Assembly: GCA_017632935.1 (NCBI GenBank)
Contig: JAGBQJ010000049.1
Span: forward strand, 124,001-188,000
Direction of reading: 5' to 3'
DNA length: 64,000 bases
Source: Bacteroidales bacterium
Lineage (GTDB): Bacteria; Bacteroidota; Bacteroidia; Bacteroidales; F082
The notes under the pieces were generated by a model that ran no database searches, was not told the origin of the DNA, and was given only the letters and a program-made list of their open reading frames with translations. The position numbers and the translations under genes are program-made. Positions 1 through 9,208 of the stretch are shown here, in pieces. Numbering within the stretch: position 1 is the first letter of the stretch; every line of letters begins with the position of its first letter.

Positions 1-24
1 TTTGATCTAAGAAAGGATAACAAA

Positions 25-450
25 ATGACTAACTTACTTGGAAAATGGAGAATTGCTGAAACCCTGCAATTTGATGACGAAACTAACAACATGAAATGGA
101 CGAAAGTGGAAGTTGTCTTGAAAGGTGAAGATGTTGATCGCGACACGATTACGTTGTTGAACTCGATAGTTGAGTTTGAAGAAGGCGGTCGAATGCTGAT
201 GTTGGCACCGATCCCCGAAGGTGTCAGCCAGGATGAGATTGACGAGGCGGTTAAGGCTGGCCAAATCCATCTGAAAGATAATCGAATGTATTTTGAAGAG
301 CAGCACTGGAAGGTTGAGAACGGTGTGAACTATACCGACACGATGCCCGAAGGCGAAGTGCTGGGTGAAAAGGTTGGTCCTTGGGAAAAAGTTACGGAAT
401 TTGAGGACGGCACGATTGCGTTTTTGACCTATCGCTTGGCACGGTTGTAA
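25..450 (+). CDS. small conserved hypothetical, possibly lipocalin-like
   Basis: The gene encodes a 141-residue soluble acidic protein with no signal peptide or membrane segment. It opens with a GKWRI segment and alternates short hydrophobic strands with charged turns, which suggests a small beta-barrel of lipocalin type, but this is inference from sequence pattern only. An AAAGGA motif lies about 6 bases before the ATG and supports the start. It sits just upstream of the polysaccharide locus with a 32-base gap to the next gene, so it may only be a neighbour. I do not recognise a specific function. Confidence 0.75.
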   Translation: MTNLLGKWRIAETLQFDDETNNMKWTKVEVVLKGEDVDRDTITLLNSIVEFEEGGRMLMLAPIPEGVSQDEIDEAVKAGQIHLKDNRMYFEEQHWKVENGVNYTDTMPEGEVLGEKVGPWEKVTEFEDGTIAFLTYRLARL

Positions 451-482
451 TCCTTTCAGTTGGTGATGAAGATGTGGCTGTC

Positions 483-1436
483 ATGAGGTTTTCCGTCATT
501 ATTCCGCTCTATAACAAGGCACCGTATGTGGCGAAAGCCATTCAAAGTGTCTTATCGCAAACCTTCACCGAATATGAGGTAGTGATAGTGGATGACGGTA
601 GTGTGGATGACTCGGCTGTGATTGCGTCAGACATCATCGAGGGTCATTCGAATTGCTGTTTGCTGAGACAAGAGAATGCGGGCGTTTCCGTTGCACGTAA
701 TCATGGTGTGGAGAAGTCGCAGGGGGATTATCTCTGCTTTTTGGATGCCGACGATTGGTGGGACACAAACTTCCTCGAAGAGATGTCTCATCTGATCGAG
801 GATTTTCCGGATGCAGGTATCTATGGCACAAACTACACCATTGTGAATGAGACAAAACACAAGACCAGAGTGGCAAAGATTGGCGTTGAAGAAGGGTTTG
901 TGAAGGGTTACGTCAACTATTGTCGGGCGTATGCAAATACGATGTACATGCCGCTGACCTCCATCTCTGTGGCGATTCCCCGTCCTGTTTTTGAAGAGAT
1001 GGCTGGTTTTCCGAAGGGCATCAAGCTTGGTGAGGACTTCTTGCTGTGGATACGCATCGCCTTGAAACACAATGTGGCTTTCCTCAATCGGCCTTTGGCG
1101 TATTATAACCAAGATGTCGATGCCACGAATAGAGGTGTCGGGAAACTGTATAAGCCTCAGGAACATATGCTTTGGAACTTGGGCTTTCTTTCGGAAGAGG
1201 AGAAGACCAATCCTGACTGCAAACAGTTGTTGGACAATCTTAGGACATACGGATTGTTGCCTTATTATTTGTCAAAACAGTATCATGAGGATGCACAAAA
1301 GGAGCTGGATAAAGTGGATTGGAATCTACAGTCGAAAGAGATGAAAGATCAATACCATCTTCCGTTTTGGTGGATAAAAGTAAAAAACAAAGCTGTAGAA
1401 ATTGGGTCGAGAATAAAGAACAAGCAGTTTTTTTGA
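483..1436 (+). CDS. family 2 glycosyltransferase
   Basis: This is a 317-residue GT-A fold glycosyltransferase, predicted to add a sugar from a nucleotide donor to a growing surface polysaccharide at the inner face of the membrane. The N-terminal FSVIIPLYNK strand, the DDG at residues 37-39 and the DAD metal-binding motif at 88-90 (in FLDADDWWD) are classic for family GT2. A GED motif follows near residue 180 (KLGEDFLLW). I start at ATG 483 because the protein then begins directly with the first beta strand; an in-frame GTG at 474 would add three residues. It is the first gene of a run of transferases and its stop lies 2 bases before the next ATG. Donor and acceptor cannot be told from sequence. 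Confidence 0.93.
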   Translation: MRFSVIIPLYNKAPYVAKAIQSVLSQTFTEYEVVIVDDGSVDDSAVIASDIIEGHSNCCLLRQENAGVSVARNHGVEKSQGDYLCFLDADDWWDTNFLEEMSHLIEDFPDAGIYGTNYTIVNETKHKTRVAKIGVEEGFVKGYVNYCRAYANTMYMPLTSISVAIPRPVFEEMAGFPKGIKLGEDFLLWIRIALKHNVAFLNRPLAYYNQDVDATNRGVGKLYKPQEHMLWNLGFLSEEEKTNPDCKQLLDNLRTYGLLPYYLSKQYHEDAQKELDKVDWNLQSKEMKDQYHLPFWWIKVKNKAVEIGSRIKNKQFF

Positions 1437-1438
1437 TT

Positions 1439-2338
1439 ATGAAATTGGTAGCAGCTACTGGAGGACTTGGCAACCAGATGTTCGATTATGCCTTTATGGT
1501 GAGGCTTTCACGGGATAACAAGGCGAGTTTGTTTCATCCTTATAAGGACAACTCAAAACGCTATGGTCATGCCGGCTTCCAATTGGAAGAGATTTTCGAG
1601 CTTCGGCCTTCCGACAGGAAGAAGCGGATTGGAGTAAGCCTTTTCGGTGCTTATTGGCATGTCATGAGGTTGTTCCCCAAAAAGCTTACACCGGTCTTGC
1701 TAGGGCTAGTGGGAATGCATGAAGTCAAAGTGGAGGAGAATTTCGTCTATTATCCCGAGGTGTTACAATCTTCGCATACAAACGAACTCTTCATGGGTAC
1801 TTGGCAAAGCCAACAGTATTTTGAAGGTGCTGAGAATGATGTTAGGAAGGCTTTTGTCTTCAAAGAAGAACTTCTGAATGAACCGACTCAAAAATTTCAT
1901 AGTGCGATTGAGGCATGTAATGCCGTGTCGCTCCATGTACGCCGCGATGATTATTTGTCAACGCAATATGCTCAGGGCTTTGGAGGCATCTGCACAAAGG
2001 AATACTACCAAAATGCCATTGCTTTCATGAAGAAAAACACGGACAGTCCAGGTTTGTTTGTGTTTTCTGACGATATCAATTGGTGTAGGGAGAACCTTGG
2101 CCTTGATAATGCTACATTCATTGACTGTAACCATGGCGACGAGAGCTGGCAGGATATGTATCTCATGAGCAGCTGCAAGCATAACATTATCGCCAACAGT
2201 ACCTTCAGCTGGTGGGGTGCTTGGCTCAACGCGAATCCCAATAAGATCGTTGTAGCTCCCGACAAATGGTGGAATGGGCTGAAAGACGATGTGGTGCCTG
2301 ACGAATGGGTTCGCATAAACGGAGCTACATCGCTATGA
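1439..2338 (+). CDS. alpha-1,2-fucosyltransferase-like (GT11)
   Basis: This 299-residue protein has the family GT11 layout. GGLGNQMFDYA at the N terminus is the donor-site loop, HVRRDDY at residues 166-172 is the HxRR motif I shared by alpha-1,2- and alpha-1,6-fucosyltransferases, and FVFSDD and STFSWWG (254-260) are the later family motifs. It probably transfers fucose from GDP-fucose onto the surface glycan. An in-frame start 120 bases upstream would lie inside the preceding gene; ATG 1439 puts the conserved N terminus first and leaves a 2-base gap. Its stop overlaps the next start by ATGA. GT11 also contains other sugar specificities, so fucose is likely but not proven. Confidence 0.92.
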   Translation: MKLVAATGGLGNQMFDYAFMVRLSRDNKASLFHPYKDNSKRYGHAGFQLEEIFELRPSDRKKRIGVSLFGAYWHVMRLFPKKLTPVLLGLVGMHEVKVEENFVYYPEVLQSSHTNELFMGTWQSQQYFEGAENDVRKAFVFKEELLNEPTQKFHSAIEACNAVSLHVRRDDYLSTQYAQGFGGICTKEYYQNAIAFMKKNTDSPGLFVFSDDINWCRENLGLDNATFIDCNHGDESWQDMYLMSSCKHNIIANSTFSWWGAWLNANPNKIVVAPDKWWNGLKDDVVPDEWVRINGATSL

Positions 2339-3054
2339 TACCTAAGACGATACACTATTGTTGGTTTGGTCGTGGCAAGATGCCCGAACAGGCGGAGCGT
2401 TGCATTGCTTCATGGCGCAAGTTTATGCCTGATTGGAATTATCGTCTTTGGAACGATTACAACTTCGACCTTAGTCTCAATGCCTACGCAAGGGAAGCCT
2501 ATGAAGCCCGCAAGTTCGCCTTTGTGAGCGACTATGTGCGCCTTTGGGCATTGGAGCGCGAAGGCGGCGTCTATTTGGATACTGATGTAGAGGTGTTCAA
2601 GCCTTTTGATGATTTGCTTGGTTATCAGGCCTTTGCTGGCTTTGAGGGCAGCAAGCACTGCCCCGTGGGTACCTGCGTGATGGCTTCCGAGGCGCATGGC
2701 GCTTGGGTGAGCGAACAACTTGAGGCCTATCGTGACAGACGTTTTTTGAAAGACAACGGCTCATTTGACCTGACCACCAACGTTCAGTTCATCACGGCCA
2801 GGATGTGTGAGGGCGGCTTCGTGCCGAACGGTTTGGAACAAGGCTACAAAGACCTGCATGTGTTGCCAGTGGAGTTTTTTTCACCGCGGCAAACCACAGG
2901 CGAATACCTTCGCACCGACAACACCTATTGCGACCATTTGGGCTTGGGCACTTGGGGCGGTAAGCAACAGGGGTGGAAGGCCCGTCTGGCGAGACTTGTC
3001 GGACAAAAAAACATGATCCAATTGATAAAAACAAAACGCTATCTATTTGGATAG
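2335..3054 (+). CDS. DXD sugar-binding glycosyltransferase (GT32-like)
   Basis: The 239-residue product starts with MIPKTIHYCWFG, the usual opening of bacterial transferases related to yeast Och1 and family GT32. The segment SDYVRLWALEREGGVYLD leads into a DTD metal-binding motif at residues 82-84, as in the Gly_transf_sug domain. A substrate loop with HCPVGTCVMA follows. ATG 2335 overlaps the previous stop by four bases (ATGA), which indicates translational coupling; a start 30 bases upstream would lie within the fucosyltransferase gene. It should add one sugar to the glycan repeat unit; the sugar is unknown. Confidence 0.9.
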   Translation: MIPKTIHYCWFGRGKMPEQAERCIASWRKFMPDWNYRLWNDYNFDLSLNAYAREAYEARKFAFVSDYVRLWALEREGGVYLDTDVEVFKPFDDLLGYQAFAGFEGSKHCPVGTCVMASEAHGAWVSEQLEAYRDRRFLKDNGSFDLTTNVQFITARMCEGGFVPNGLEQGYKDLHVLPVEFFSPRQTTGEYLRTDNTYCDHLGLGTWGGKQQGWKARLARLVGQKNMIQLIKTKRYLFG

Positions 3055-3084
3055 TATACACAAACCCTATTCGGAGACATTATT

Positions 3085-4488
3085 ATGCTGACGTATTTCC
3101 CCAAATATTTCTCAACTCGAGCCATTATATGCTATTTGGTTACCTTAGCTTTGGTGAGTGCCATATTCATGGATTTTGTGTTGCCATTGCAGTTTGTACT
3201 CTTTGGCGTCGTTGCAGTGGTTGTGTTTTTTGTGTTTAGCAACCAGCTGACGATGAAGTGGGAACGTTATTCTGAACGTTTGTTCACACGGAAAATATTC
3301 ACTACGGCATTTTTAATTCGCCTTGCTTATGTGATTTTCATTTATTTTTATTACATAAGCGCAACGGGGAAACCACATGCCTTCCATGCAGCCGATGAAG
3401 GGTTTTATCAAGGTATGGCTCAAATATGGTCCGAGTCAGGATATGAGGAGTTCCGGGAGAGCATGAGGGCATATGCTGATTTTTCAGACTCTGGCTATTG
3501 TTGGTGGTTGGCTGTTTTGTATTTGCCTTTCGGGCCGTATGTACTTGTGGGGCGTGTTGTAAAGTGTTTCTTGGATGCCTTTATATGTGTTTTGCTCTAC
3601 AATATTGGAAAACGTAATTTTGGTGTGGCAACAGGTCGTATGGCTGCTGTTTTTTATATGCTGATGCCTAATGCATGGTTCTATTGTGGCGTTACCTTGA
3701 AAGAGATCGAGATGGCGTTCTTGGCCATTCTGTTTGTGGAACGAGGCGATTTGGCACTTCGTTCTCCAAAACTGAAATTGCAAGACTTCATTTTGCCTTT
3801 GGCCATCGTAGCGGTGATGCTGACTTTCCGTACGGCTATGGCAGCTGTGTTGGCAGCTGCTATGGTAGGCGCGATTATTCTTACATCTGGAAAGCAGTTG
3901 CAGCTTTGGAAAAAGGTTTTGTTTACTTCTGTTTTTGCGGTTTGGATGCTGGCGACGGTCGGCGTGGAATTGGTGCAGGAGACCTGGTCGATGGTTGAGA
4001 GTAGAGAGCAAAATCAAACCACTGGTTATCAATACCGTGTTGAACGTGCAAATGGAAACGACTTCGCAAAATACGCCTCGGCTTCAGTGTTTGCCCCCTT
4101 GATATTCACTATCCCGTTCTCTTCGATGGTTGAGACACCAGAACAAGAGAACCAGATGATGATGAATGGGGCCAACTTCATCAAGAACATCTTATCAGGA
4201 TTGACCATCCTTGCCTTGTTTTTGTTGCTGATTCGAGGCGATTGGCGAAAACATGTGCTACCTATAGCGACGATGTGTGGATATTTAGTGGTTTTGGTGT
4301 TCAGTAATTTTGCCCACTCCGAGCGTTTCCACTTTCCTGTTCTTGCTTTGGAATTGCTGTTTGCTGCATATGGAGTTACCCAGTTGACCAACAAACACAA
4401 ACGTTGGTATGTGATATGGCTGGTGGGTATTTGTGTCGCCAATGTTGTTTGGGCTTGGATTAAACTGAGAGGAAGAGGTTTGGCATGA
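3085..4488 (+). CDS. polytopic membrane protein, GT-C-like glycosyltransferase or polymerase
   Basis: The 467-residue product has about ten hydrophobic segments across its length and is an integral inner-membrane protein. After the second or third segment lies an acidic pair in AADEGFY (D104, E105). An acidic motif in the first periplasmic loop is typical of GT-C glycosyltransferases related to PMT/ArnT that use lipid-linked sugars. In a polysaccharide locus with no other polytopic protein, it could instead be the O-antigen/Wzy-type polymerase. No flippase (Wzx) is visible in the window, so the upstream part of the locus probably lies outside it. It overlaps the next gene by ATGA. Confidence 0.75.
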   Translation: MLTYFPKYFSTRAIICYLVTLALVSAIFMDFVLPLQFVLFGVVAVVVFFVFSNQLTMKWERYSERLFTRKIFTTAFLIRLAYVIFIYFYYISATGKPHAFHAADEGFYQGMAQIWSESGYEEFRESMRAYADFSDSGYCWWLAVLYLPFGPYVLVGRVVKCFLDAFICVLLYNIGKRNFGVATGRMAAVFYMLMPNAWFYCGVTLKEIEMAFLAILFVERGDLALRSPKLKLQDFILPLAIVAVMLTFRTAMAAVLAAAMVGAIILTSGKQLQLWKKVLFTSVFAVWMLATVGVELVQETWSMVESREQNQTTGYQYRVERANGNDFAKYASASVFAPLIFTIPFSSMVETPEQENQMMMNGANFIKNILSGLTILALFLLLIRGDWRKHVLPIATMCGYLVVLVFSNFAHSERFHFPVLALELLFAAYGVTQLTNKHKRWYVIWLVGICVANVVWAWIKLRGRGLA

Positions 4489-5411
4489 GGATTCTCATCG
4501 TTGCTTCATACAATAAGGGCAACTTTGCACCTTTCATCATAGAGCAGGCCAAAGCACTTAAATCTTTAGGCTGTGAGGTCGGCTTTTGTGGTTTGCTGGG
4601 TAAGGGCCTCAGAGGTTATCTGGGCAACCTCTCCACTTTAAAACGTAAGATAAGGGATTTTCAGCCCGATGTGGTGCATGCCCATTATGGCCTCTCGGGA
4701 CTGCTGGCCACCTTGCAGCGTATGGTTCAGGTGGTGGTGACTTACCACGGCTCCGATATCAATGATCCTAAGGTGCTATGGTTTTCTAAAAAGGCAATGC
4801 ATCGTTCGGCATGGAACGTGTTTGTCTCGCGCAAGACGCTTGAGATAGTCCGACCAAGAAAGAATTACACTTTGCTGCCCTGTGGCATCGATATGACCGA
4901 AGTGCAACAAGCAAACAAACATGATGCACGTCGGGAGTTGGGCTTATCAGTTGAAAAACAATACGTTCTTTTTGCTGGAGCCTTCGACAATGAAGTGAAA
5001 AATGCATCTTTGGCCAAGAAAGCCGTTGCTTTGCTGGATAATGACAATGTCGAACTGGTGGAGTTGAAAGGCTATTCTAGAGAAGAAGTGATGATGTTGA
5101 TGTGTGCTGTCGATGCCTTTTTGATGACTTCGTTTACCGAAGGCTCGCCTCAAGTGATTAAGGAAGCTTTGGCCTGTGGCTGTCCTATCATAAGTGTGGA
5201 TGTGGGCGATGTGAAAGAACGTGTTGATGGGGTTGATGGCTGTTTTGTGGCCGACACCTATGAACCTGAGGAATTGTCGGAGCTGTTAAAAATGGCGTTA
5301 GCCTTTGAAGGAAAGACAAAGGGACGCGAAAAAGTGATTGCTGATGGATTGGATAATCAACATGTGGCTCAACAACTGATGGAAATCTACAAGACCGTAT
5401 GCCGAAAGTAA
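4485..5411 (+). CDS. family 4 glycosyltransferase
   Basis: This is a 308-residue GT-B fold glycosyltransferase. The N-terminal half contains DVVHAHYG and TYHGSDI, as in acceptor domains of GT4 enzymes. The C-terminal half carries the E-x7-E donor motif, here E219 to E227 in FTEGSPQVIKEALACG. The protein is shorter than many GT4 members (350-400 residues) but both halves are present. It overlaps the upstream gene by four bases and the downstream gene by 13, so the whole block is one transcript. The sugar transferred is not predictable. Confidence 0.92.
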   Translation: MRILIVASYNKGNFAPFIIEQAKALKSLGCEVGFCGLLGKGLRGYLGNLSTLKRKIRDFQPDVVHAHYGLSGLLATLQRMVQVVVTYHGSDINDPKVLWFSKKAMHRSAWNVFVSRKTLEIVRPRKNYTLLPCGIDMTEVQQANKHDARRELGLSVEKQYVLFAGAFDNEVKNASLAKKAVALLDNDNVELVELKGYSREEVMMLMCAVDAFLMTSFTEGSPQVIKEALACGCPIISVDVGDVKERVDGVDGCFVADTYEPEELSELLKMALAFEGKTKGREKVIADGLDNQHVAQQLMEIYKTVCRK

Positions 5412-6400
5412 TTGAGATACAAGATATTGAACAATCTGCATGGGATGAGTTGGTAAAGACTTCGTCCGTGGCCAATTGGTTTCAGACCAGAGAGGCATAC
5501 GATTTTTTTGCCACACTATCTTTTCTTGAGGCTTTTGCTTATGGAGTGGAGGAACAAGAGCAGTTGAAAGGTGTTGTTGTGGGTTATGTCCAGAAAGATG
5601 GCGGCATAATCAAGCAGTTCTTTTCACGAAGAGCTATCGTCACAGGTGGGCCGCTGCTGGCTGATGATGTTTCCGAAGAGGTGCTGGGTGTGCTGCTCAA
5701 CACGTTGAAAGACAATCTGAAACATAAAGCCATCTACATTGAGACACGCAATTTTAACGACTATAGTCCTTGGCGGAAAGTCTTTGAACAATGTGGTTTC
5801 GATTATGAGCCGCATTATGATATTTGGGTCGACACGTCTTCCATGGAGGCGGTCGACGAGCATCTAGGGAAAAGCCGCAAACGCGATATCCGTGTGTCGT
5901 TGCGCGACGGAGCGACTTTGGTGACACATCCGACGTTGGAGCAAGTGAGAGATTACTACTTGATTCTAAGTGATTTGTATAAGAATAAAGTCAAGACGCC
6001 ATTGTTTCCGTTGCCGTTTTTTGAGGCGCTTTATCAGCTGCCTTCGTCAGCGTTTTTGTTGGTGGAATACGAAGGGAAGATTGTCGGCGGAACGGTTTGT
6101 GTTGGCCTAAAAGACAAGGCCCTATACGAGGTGTACGCCTGCGGCAAAGACGGTGCCCACAAAACTGTTTTCCCTTCGGAACTGGCCACTTTTGCTGGAC
6201 TTCAATATGCGGCGGAACACGGCATGCCGCGTTTCGACATGATGGGGGCAGGAAAGCCCGATGACGGCGGTTATGGTGTGCGCGACTTTAAACTGAAGTT
6301 TGGTGGCGAGTTACTTGAGTTCGGAAGAAATATTCACGTTTGTAATCGCCTGCTTTACAGCATCGGGAAGTTGGGCGTAAAAATCATGAAAAAGCAATGA
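5399..6400 (+). CDS. FemAB/GNAT-type transferase
   Basis: The 333-residue protein resembles FemAB-family proteins, which have tandem GNAT folds and move an aminoacyl group onto peptidoglycan precursors. Related Bacteroidota proteins in glycan loci acylate or aminoacylate sugars. The C-terminal GNAT half is clear: FLLVEYEGKIVGGTV, then YEVYACGKDG, then RFDMMGAGKPD and a KLKFGGEL tail. The SRKRDIRVS segment near residue 160 matches the basic region of the family (usually KTRY-like). The start overlaps the preceding gene by 13 bases. In this setting a role in decorating the polysaccharide is more likely than cell-wall bridge formation, but that is inference. Confidence 0.85.
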   Translation: MPKVIEIQDIEQSAWDELVKTSSVANWFQTREAYDFFATLSFLEAFAYGVEEQEQLKGVVVGYVQKDGGIIKQFFSRRAIVTGGPLLADDVSEEVLGVLLNTLKDNLKHKAIYIETRNFNDYSPWRKVFEQCGFDYEPHYDIWVDTSSMEAVDEHLGKSRKRDIRVSLRDGATLVTHPTLEQVRDYYLILSDLYKNKVKTPLFPLPFFEALYQLPSSAFLLVEYEGKIVGGTVCVGLKDKALYEVYACGKDGAHKTVFPSELATFAGLQYAAEHGMPRFDMMGAGKPDDGGYGVRDFKLKFGGELLEFGRNIHVCNRLLYSIGKLGVKIMKKQ

Positions 6401-7482
6401 ACATCCTCATTGACATCAATCATCCGGCACACGTGCACCTGTTGCGCAATGCTTATAAGATACTGACGGGAAAAGGACATCAAGTGATTGTCGCTGTCAA
6501 AGAGATTCCTTCGGCGATGAAGCTGTTGGATTTGTATGGCATCCCGTACATCAACATTGGGAAAAAAGACGATGCTTTGGCCAAAAAAGGCGTGGATCAG
6601 CTGGCTTTCGACGGACGTTTGCTCAAACTTGTGCATCAGTATCATATTGATTTGGGTTTAGGCTCATCTATCAACATCGCGCATGTCAGCAAGTTGTGCA
6701 AGATGAAGAGCATCGTCATGGACGACGACGATGATGTCGTGGAGCCGCTGTTCGTCAAGTTCGGGCATCCTTTTGCCGATGCCATTTTGACACCTTCGTC
6801 CATCACAAGGCAGTCGAAAAAAGCCGTCTATATAGAATCGTACCACGAGCTGGCATATCTCCATCCCAACCGTTTCGCGCCCGACCCAAGTGTGTTGCAT
6901 GACGCAGGCGTTGAGGAAGGAGAGACCTATTTCATCCTGAGATTCAATGCCTTTAAGGCGCATCATGACGTTGGGGCAGAAGGCTTGTCCATCGAGAGTA
7001 AACGGCACCTTGTCGAGCTCTTGCAAGCCCGAGGCAAGGTTTTCATTACCACCGAACGTGACATCGACGACGAATTCAAGCCGTATCAGTTGACGGTATC
7101 GCCCGAAAAGGCACATTCGCTGATGTATTACGCCACGATGTTTGTCGGCGACAGCCAGACGATGACCTCCGAGGCAGCCGTGCTGGGCACTCCCTCCGTC
7201 AAATGCAACAGCTTCGCCGGTCGCTTGTCGGTGCCTAATGAATTGGAGCATAAATATGGGCTATGCTATTCGTTTTTGCCTGAGCAGCAGGAGGCTTTCT
7301 TTGCCAAAATCGACGAATTGCTCGCCATGCCCGACCTGAAAGGGGAGTGGCAACGGCGACGGAAAAGCATGTTGGAGGAGAAAATGGACTATACAGGTTT
7401 CTTGGTCTGGTTCATTGAGAATTATCCAGAGAGTAAACGTACTGTTATGGGACATCCTGATTTTCAACTTGTTTTTAGATGA
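6397..7482 (+). CDS. DUF354 family protein (GT-B-like)
   Basis: The 361-residue product opens with MNILIDINHPAHVHLLRN, the signature N terminus of DUF354, a family with a UDP-GlcNAc 2-epimerase/GT-B type fold found in bacterial and archaeal polysaccharide loci. A run of aspartates (MDDDDD, near residue 108) and SLMYYATMFVGDSQTMTSE with EAAVLGTPSV match the family's donor-side region. It overlaps both neighbours by ATGA, so it is made with them. It may act as a glycosyltransferase or epimerase-like enzyme on an amino sugar; the biochemical role of DUF354 is not settled. Confidence 0.88.
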   Translation: MNILIDINHPAHVHLLRNAYKILTGKGHQVIVAVKEIPSAMKLLDLYGIPYINIGKKDDALAKKGVDQLAFDGRLLKLVHQYHIDLGLGSSINIAHVSKLCKMKSIVMDDDDDVVEPLFVKFGHPFADAILTPSSITRQSKKAVYIESYHELAYLHPNRFAPDPSVLHDAGVEEGETYFILRFNAFKAHHDVGAEGLSIESKRHLVELLQARGKVFITTERDIDDEFKPYQLTVSPEKAHSLMYYATMFVGDSQTMTSEAAVLGTPSVKCNSFAGRLSVPNELEHKYGLCYSFLPEQQEAFFAKIDELLAMPDLKGEWQRRRKSMLEEKMDYTGFLVWFIENYPESKRTVMGHPDFQLVFR

Positions 7483-8270
7483 GCAGGGATTTTACACTGG
7501 CGAAATACAAAGAACTCCTTCAAGGCTTGAAAGATGGAGGTTACCGTTTCATCACTTTTGGGCAATATTGTTCGGATAAAGATTCTTTGGGGGATGATAG
7601 CTTTGTCATCCTTCGCCATGACGTCGACTTGAAAGCTGAAAACTCGTTTGAGACCGCGAAGATAGAACAATCAGTTGGTGTTACGGCATCGTATTATTTC
7701 CGTGTGGTCAAGCAAAGCGACAAGCCTGAGATAATCAAGGCCATTGTAGCCTTGGGGCACGAAATCGGATATCATTACGAAGACATGGCGATTTGCGGTG
7801 GCGATGCGAATAAGGCTATGGAGCATTTTAAAACCCACTTGGCCTATTTCCGTCAGTATTATCCTGTAAAGACCATCTGCATGCATGGTGCGCCCCGCAG
7901 CGAGTATGATGGACGCGATTTGTGGAAACAATTTGATTATCACGATGTTGGAATCATCGGCGAGCCTTATTTTGACATGGATTTCTCTAAGGTTTTTTAT
8001 CTAACCGATACGGGTCGTCGTTGGGACGGATTCAATGTGAGTTTGCGCGATAAAGTGCCTGCCTATCAGGACGAATGGGTGCGTCAAGGGTTAGTTTTTC
8101 ATAGTACCGACGACGTGCTGAATGCCATTGAAAACAAGACTTTGCCGCGGCAGATCATGATGACCACCCATCCCCAACGGTGGACAGACCGTCAAGGCGA
8201 ATGGCTCAAGGAAACAGCCCTTCAGTCGGCCAAAAACATTATAAAAGGCGTGATGGTGAAACACAAATGA
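7479..8270 (+). CDS. NodB-like polysaccharide deacetylase
   Basis: The 263-residue protein carries motifs of the carbohydrate esterase 4/NodB fold: ILRHDVDLK near residue 45 for the metal-binding aspartates, GHEIGYHYED for the metal histidines, and CMHGAPRSEYDGRD further on. It lacks a signal peptide, so it would act in the cytoplasm on a lipid-linked sugar or precursor. It is the last gene of the overlapped transferase block (ATGA overlap) and follows the DUF354 gene, a pairing that suggests processing of an N-acetylated sugar. The histidine motif is spaced differently from the textbook HxxxH, so activity is likely but not certain. Confidence 0.82.
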   Translation: MSRDFTLAKYKELLQGLKDGGYRFITFGQYCSDKDSLGDDSFVILRHDVDLKAENSFETAKIEQSVGVTASYYFRVVKQSDKPEIIKAIVALGHEIGYHYEDMAICGGDANKAMEHFKTHLAYFRQYYPVKTICMHGAPRSEYDGRDLWKQFDYHDVGIIGEPYFDMDFSKVFYLTDTGRRWDGFNVSLRDKVPAYQDEWVRQGLVFHSTDDVLNAIENKTLPRQIMMTTHPQRWTDRQGEWLKETALQSAKNIIKGVMVKHK

Positions 8271-8302
8271 ATTTTTTCCGTGGATTTCATGGACATTACG
8301 CC

Positions 8303-8331
8303 TTTTATCCGAAAAAAAATATGTAATTTTG
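8303..8331 (+). promoter_or_regulatory. Bacteroides-type promoter before the export genes
   Basis: A TAATTTTG box at 8324-8331 matches the -7 consensus TAnnTTTG. A weak TTTT at 8303-8306, about 17 bases upstream, could serve as the -33 element. It lies 31 bases before the ATG of the Wza-like gene, so the export module can be expressed apart from the transferases. Confidence 0.55.
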
Positions 8332-8361
8332 CAAACCCATTGGAAAGTAAAACGTATACCT

Positions 8362-9159
8362 ATGAAAACGAATAAGATAACCCTTTATCTGCTTTTTGCG
8401 GTTTTGGCGGTGTGCTCCTCATCGTGCGTCACGCCCAAAAGCGTGCGCTATTTGCAGGACATGCCCAAATACGGCATGCCCATCAATGAGGCTATGGAGG
8501 CCACGGTGGCGCCATACGATGAATTAAGGATATTGGTTATGAGCAATTCAGGTAAAGAAGATGAGTTGCTCAAGCCTTTCAACGCGATTTATTCTTCGGG
8601 ACAAGGTGGCTATGGCAATATTGGTAGTTCTATGTCGGGCTATCTTGTTGACGCGTCGGGTAATATTGAATTTCCTGTTTTGGGTCAGCTTCATGTTGAA
8701 GGATTGACGCGACTACAATTGCAGGATACCATAGCATCCCAACTGAAGAGTAACGGTCAACTTAAAGATCCTCTGGTGGTGGCCCGTTTCCTTAATTTTA
8801 AAGTCTTCATGCTGAGTAGTTCGGGCGGTAAAGTGATCAACATCGCCAATGAGCGTTGCACTTTCCTTGAGGCCTTGGCCATGGCGGGTGGCTTGGATTG
8901 GTATACGCGCCGCGACCGTATCGGCGTGATGCGCGAGGTGAACGGCAAGCGTGTGATACATTATCTGGATCCTCGTTCCACCGACATTTTTAACGACGAG
9001 TTTTTTGTGCTTCAGCAAAACGACATCATCTTCACTGAGGAACGTCCTTACAAGTTCTTCAGTACTAACCTGAATACCGTTATCGGTCTGGTCTCCTCGC
9101 TTGCCTCGATCCTGACCATTTATACGCTGGTTAGTTCCTACTTCAAAAAACCAGATTAA
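8362..9159 (+). CDS. Wza-like polysaccharide export lipoprotein
   Basis: The 265-residue product is a polysaccharide biosynthesis/export (Poly_export) protein expected in the outer membrane, forming the channel for the glycan. It starts with a lipoprotein signal ending in SSSC (Cys22), then ALTERNATING hydrophobic strands including APYDELRILV and GNIEFPVLGQLHVEGLTR, the usual Poly_export and SLBB-type ligand region. A hydrophobic stretch near the C terminus (VIGLVSSLASILTIYTLV) may be the membrane-spanning helix. At 265 residues it is shorter than E. coli Wza (379), as is common in Bacteroidota. I chose ATG 8362 because it starts the signal sequence and lies after the promoter. The Wzc-like partner follows 49 bases later. 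Confidence 0.9.
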   Translation: MKTNKITLYLLFAVLAVCSSSCVTPKSVRYLQDMPKYGMPINEAMEATVAPYDELRILVMSNSGKEDELLKPFNAIYSSGQGGYGNIGSSMSGYLVDASGNIEFPVLGQLHVEGLTRLQLQDTIASQLKSNGQLKDPLVVARFLNFKVFMLSSSGGKVINIANERCTFLEALAMAGGLDWYTRRDRIGVMREVNGKRVIHYLDPRSTDIFNDEFFVLQQNDIIFTEERPYKFFSTNLNTVIGLVSSLASILTIYTLVSSYFKKPD

Positions 9160-9208
9160 GCCTGAAAGTTAATCTATATACATTTGTTAACGAAAACCGA
9201 TTGATATA

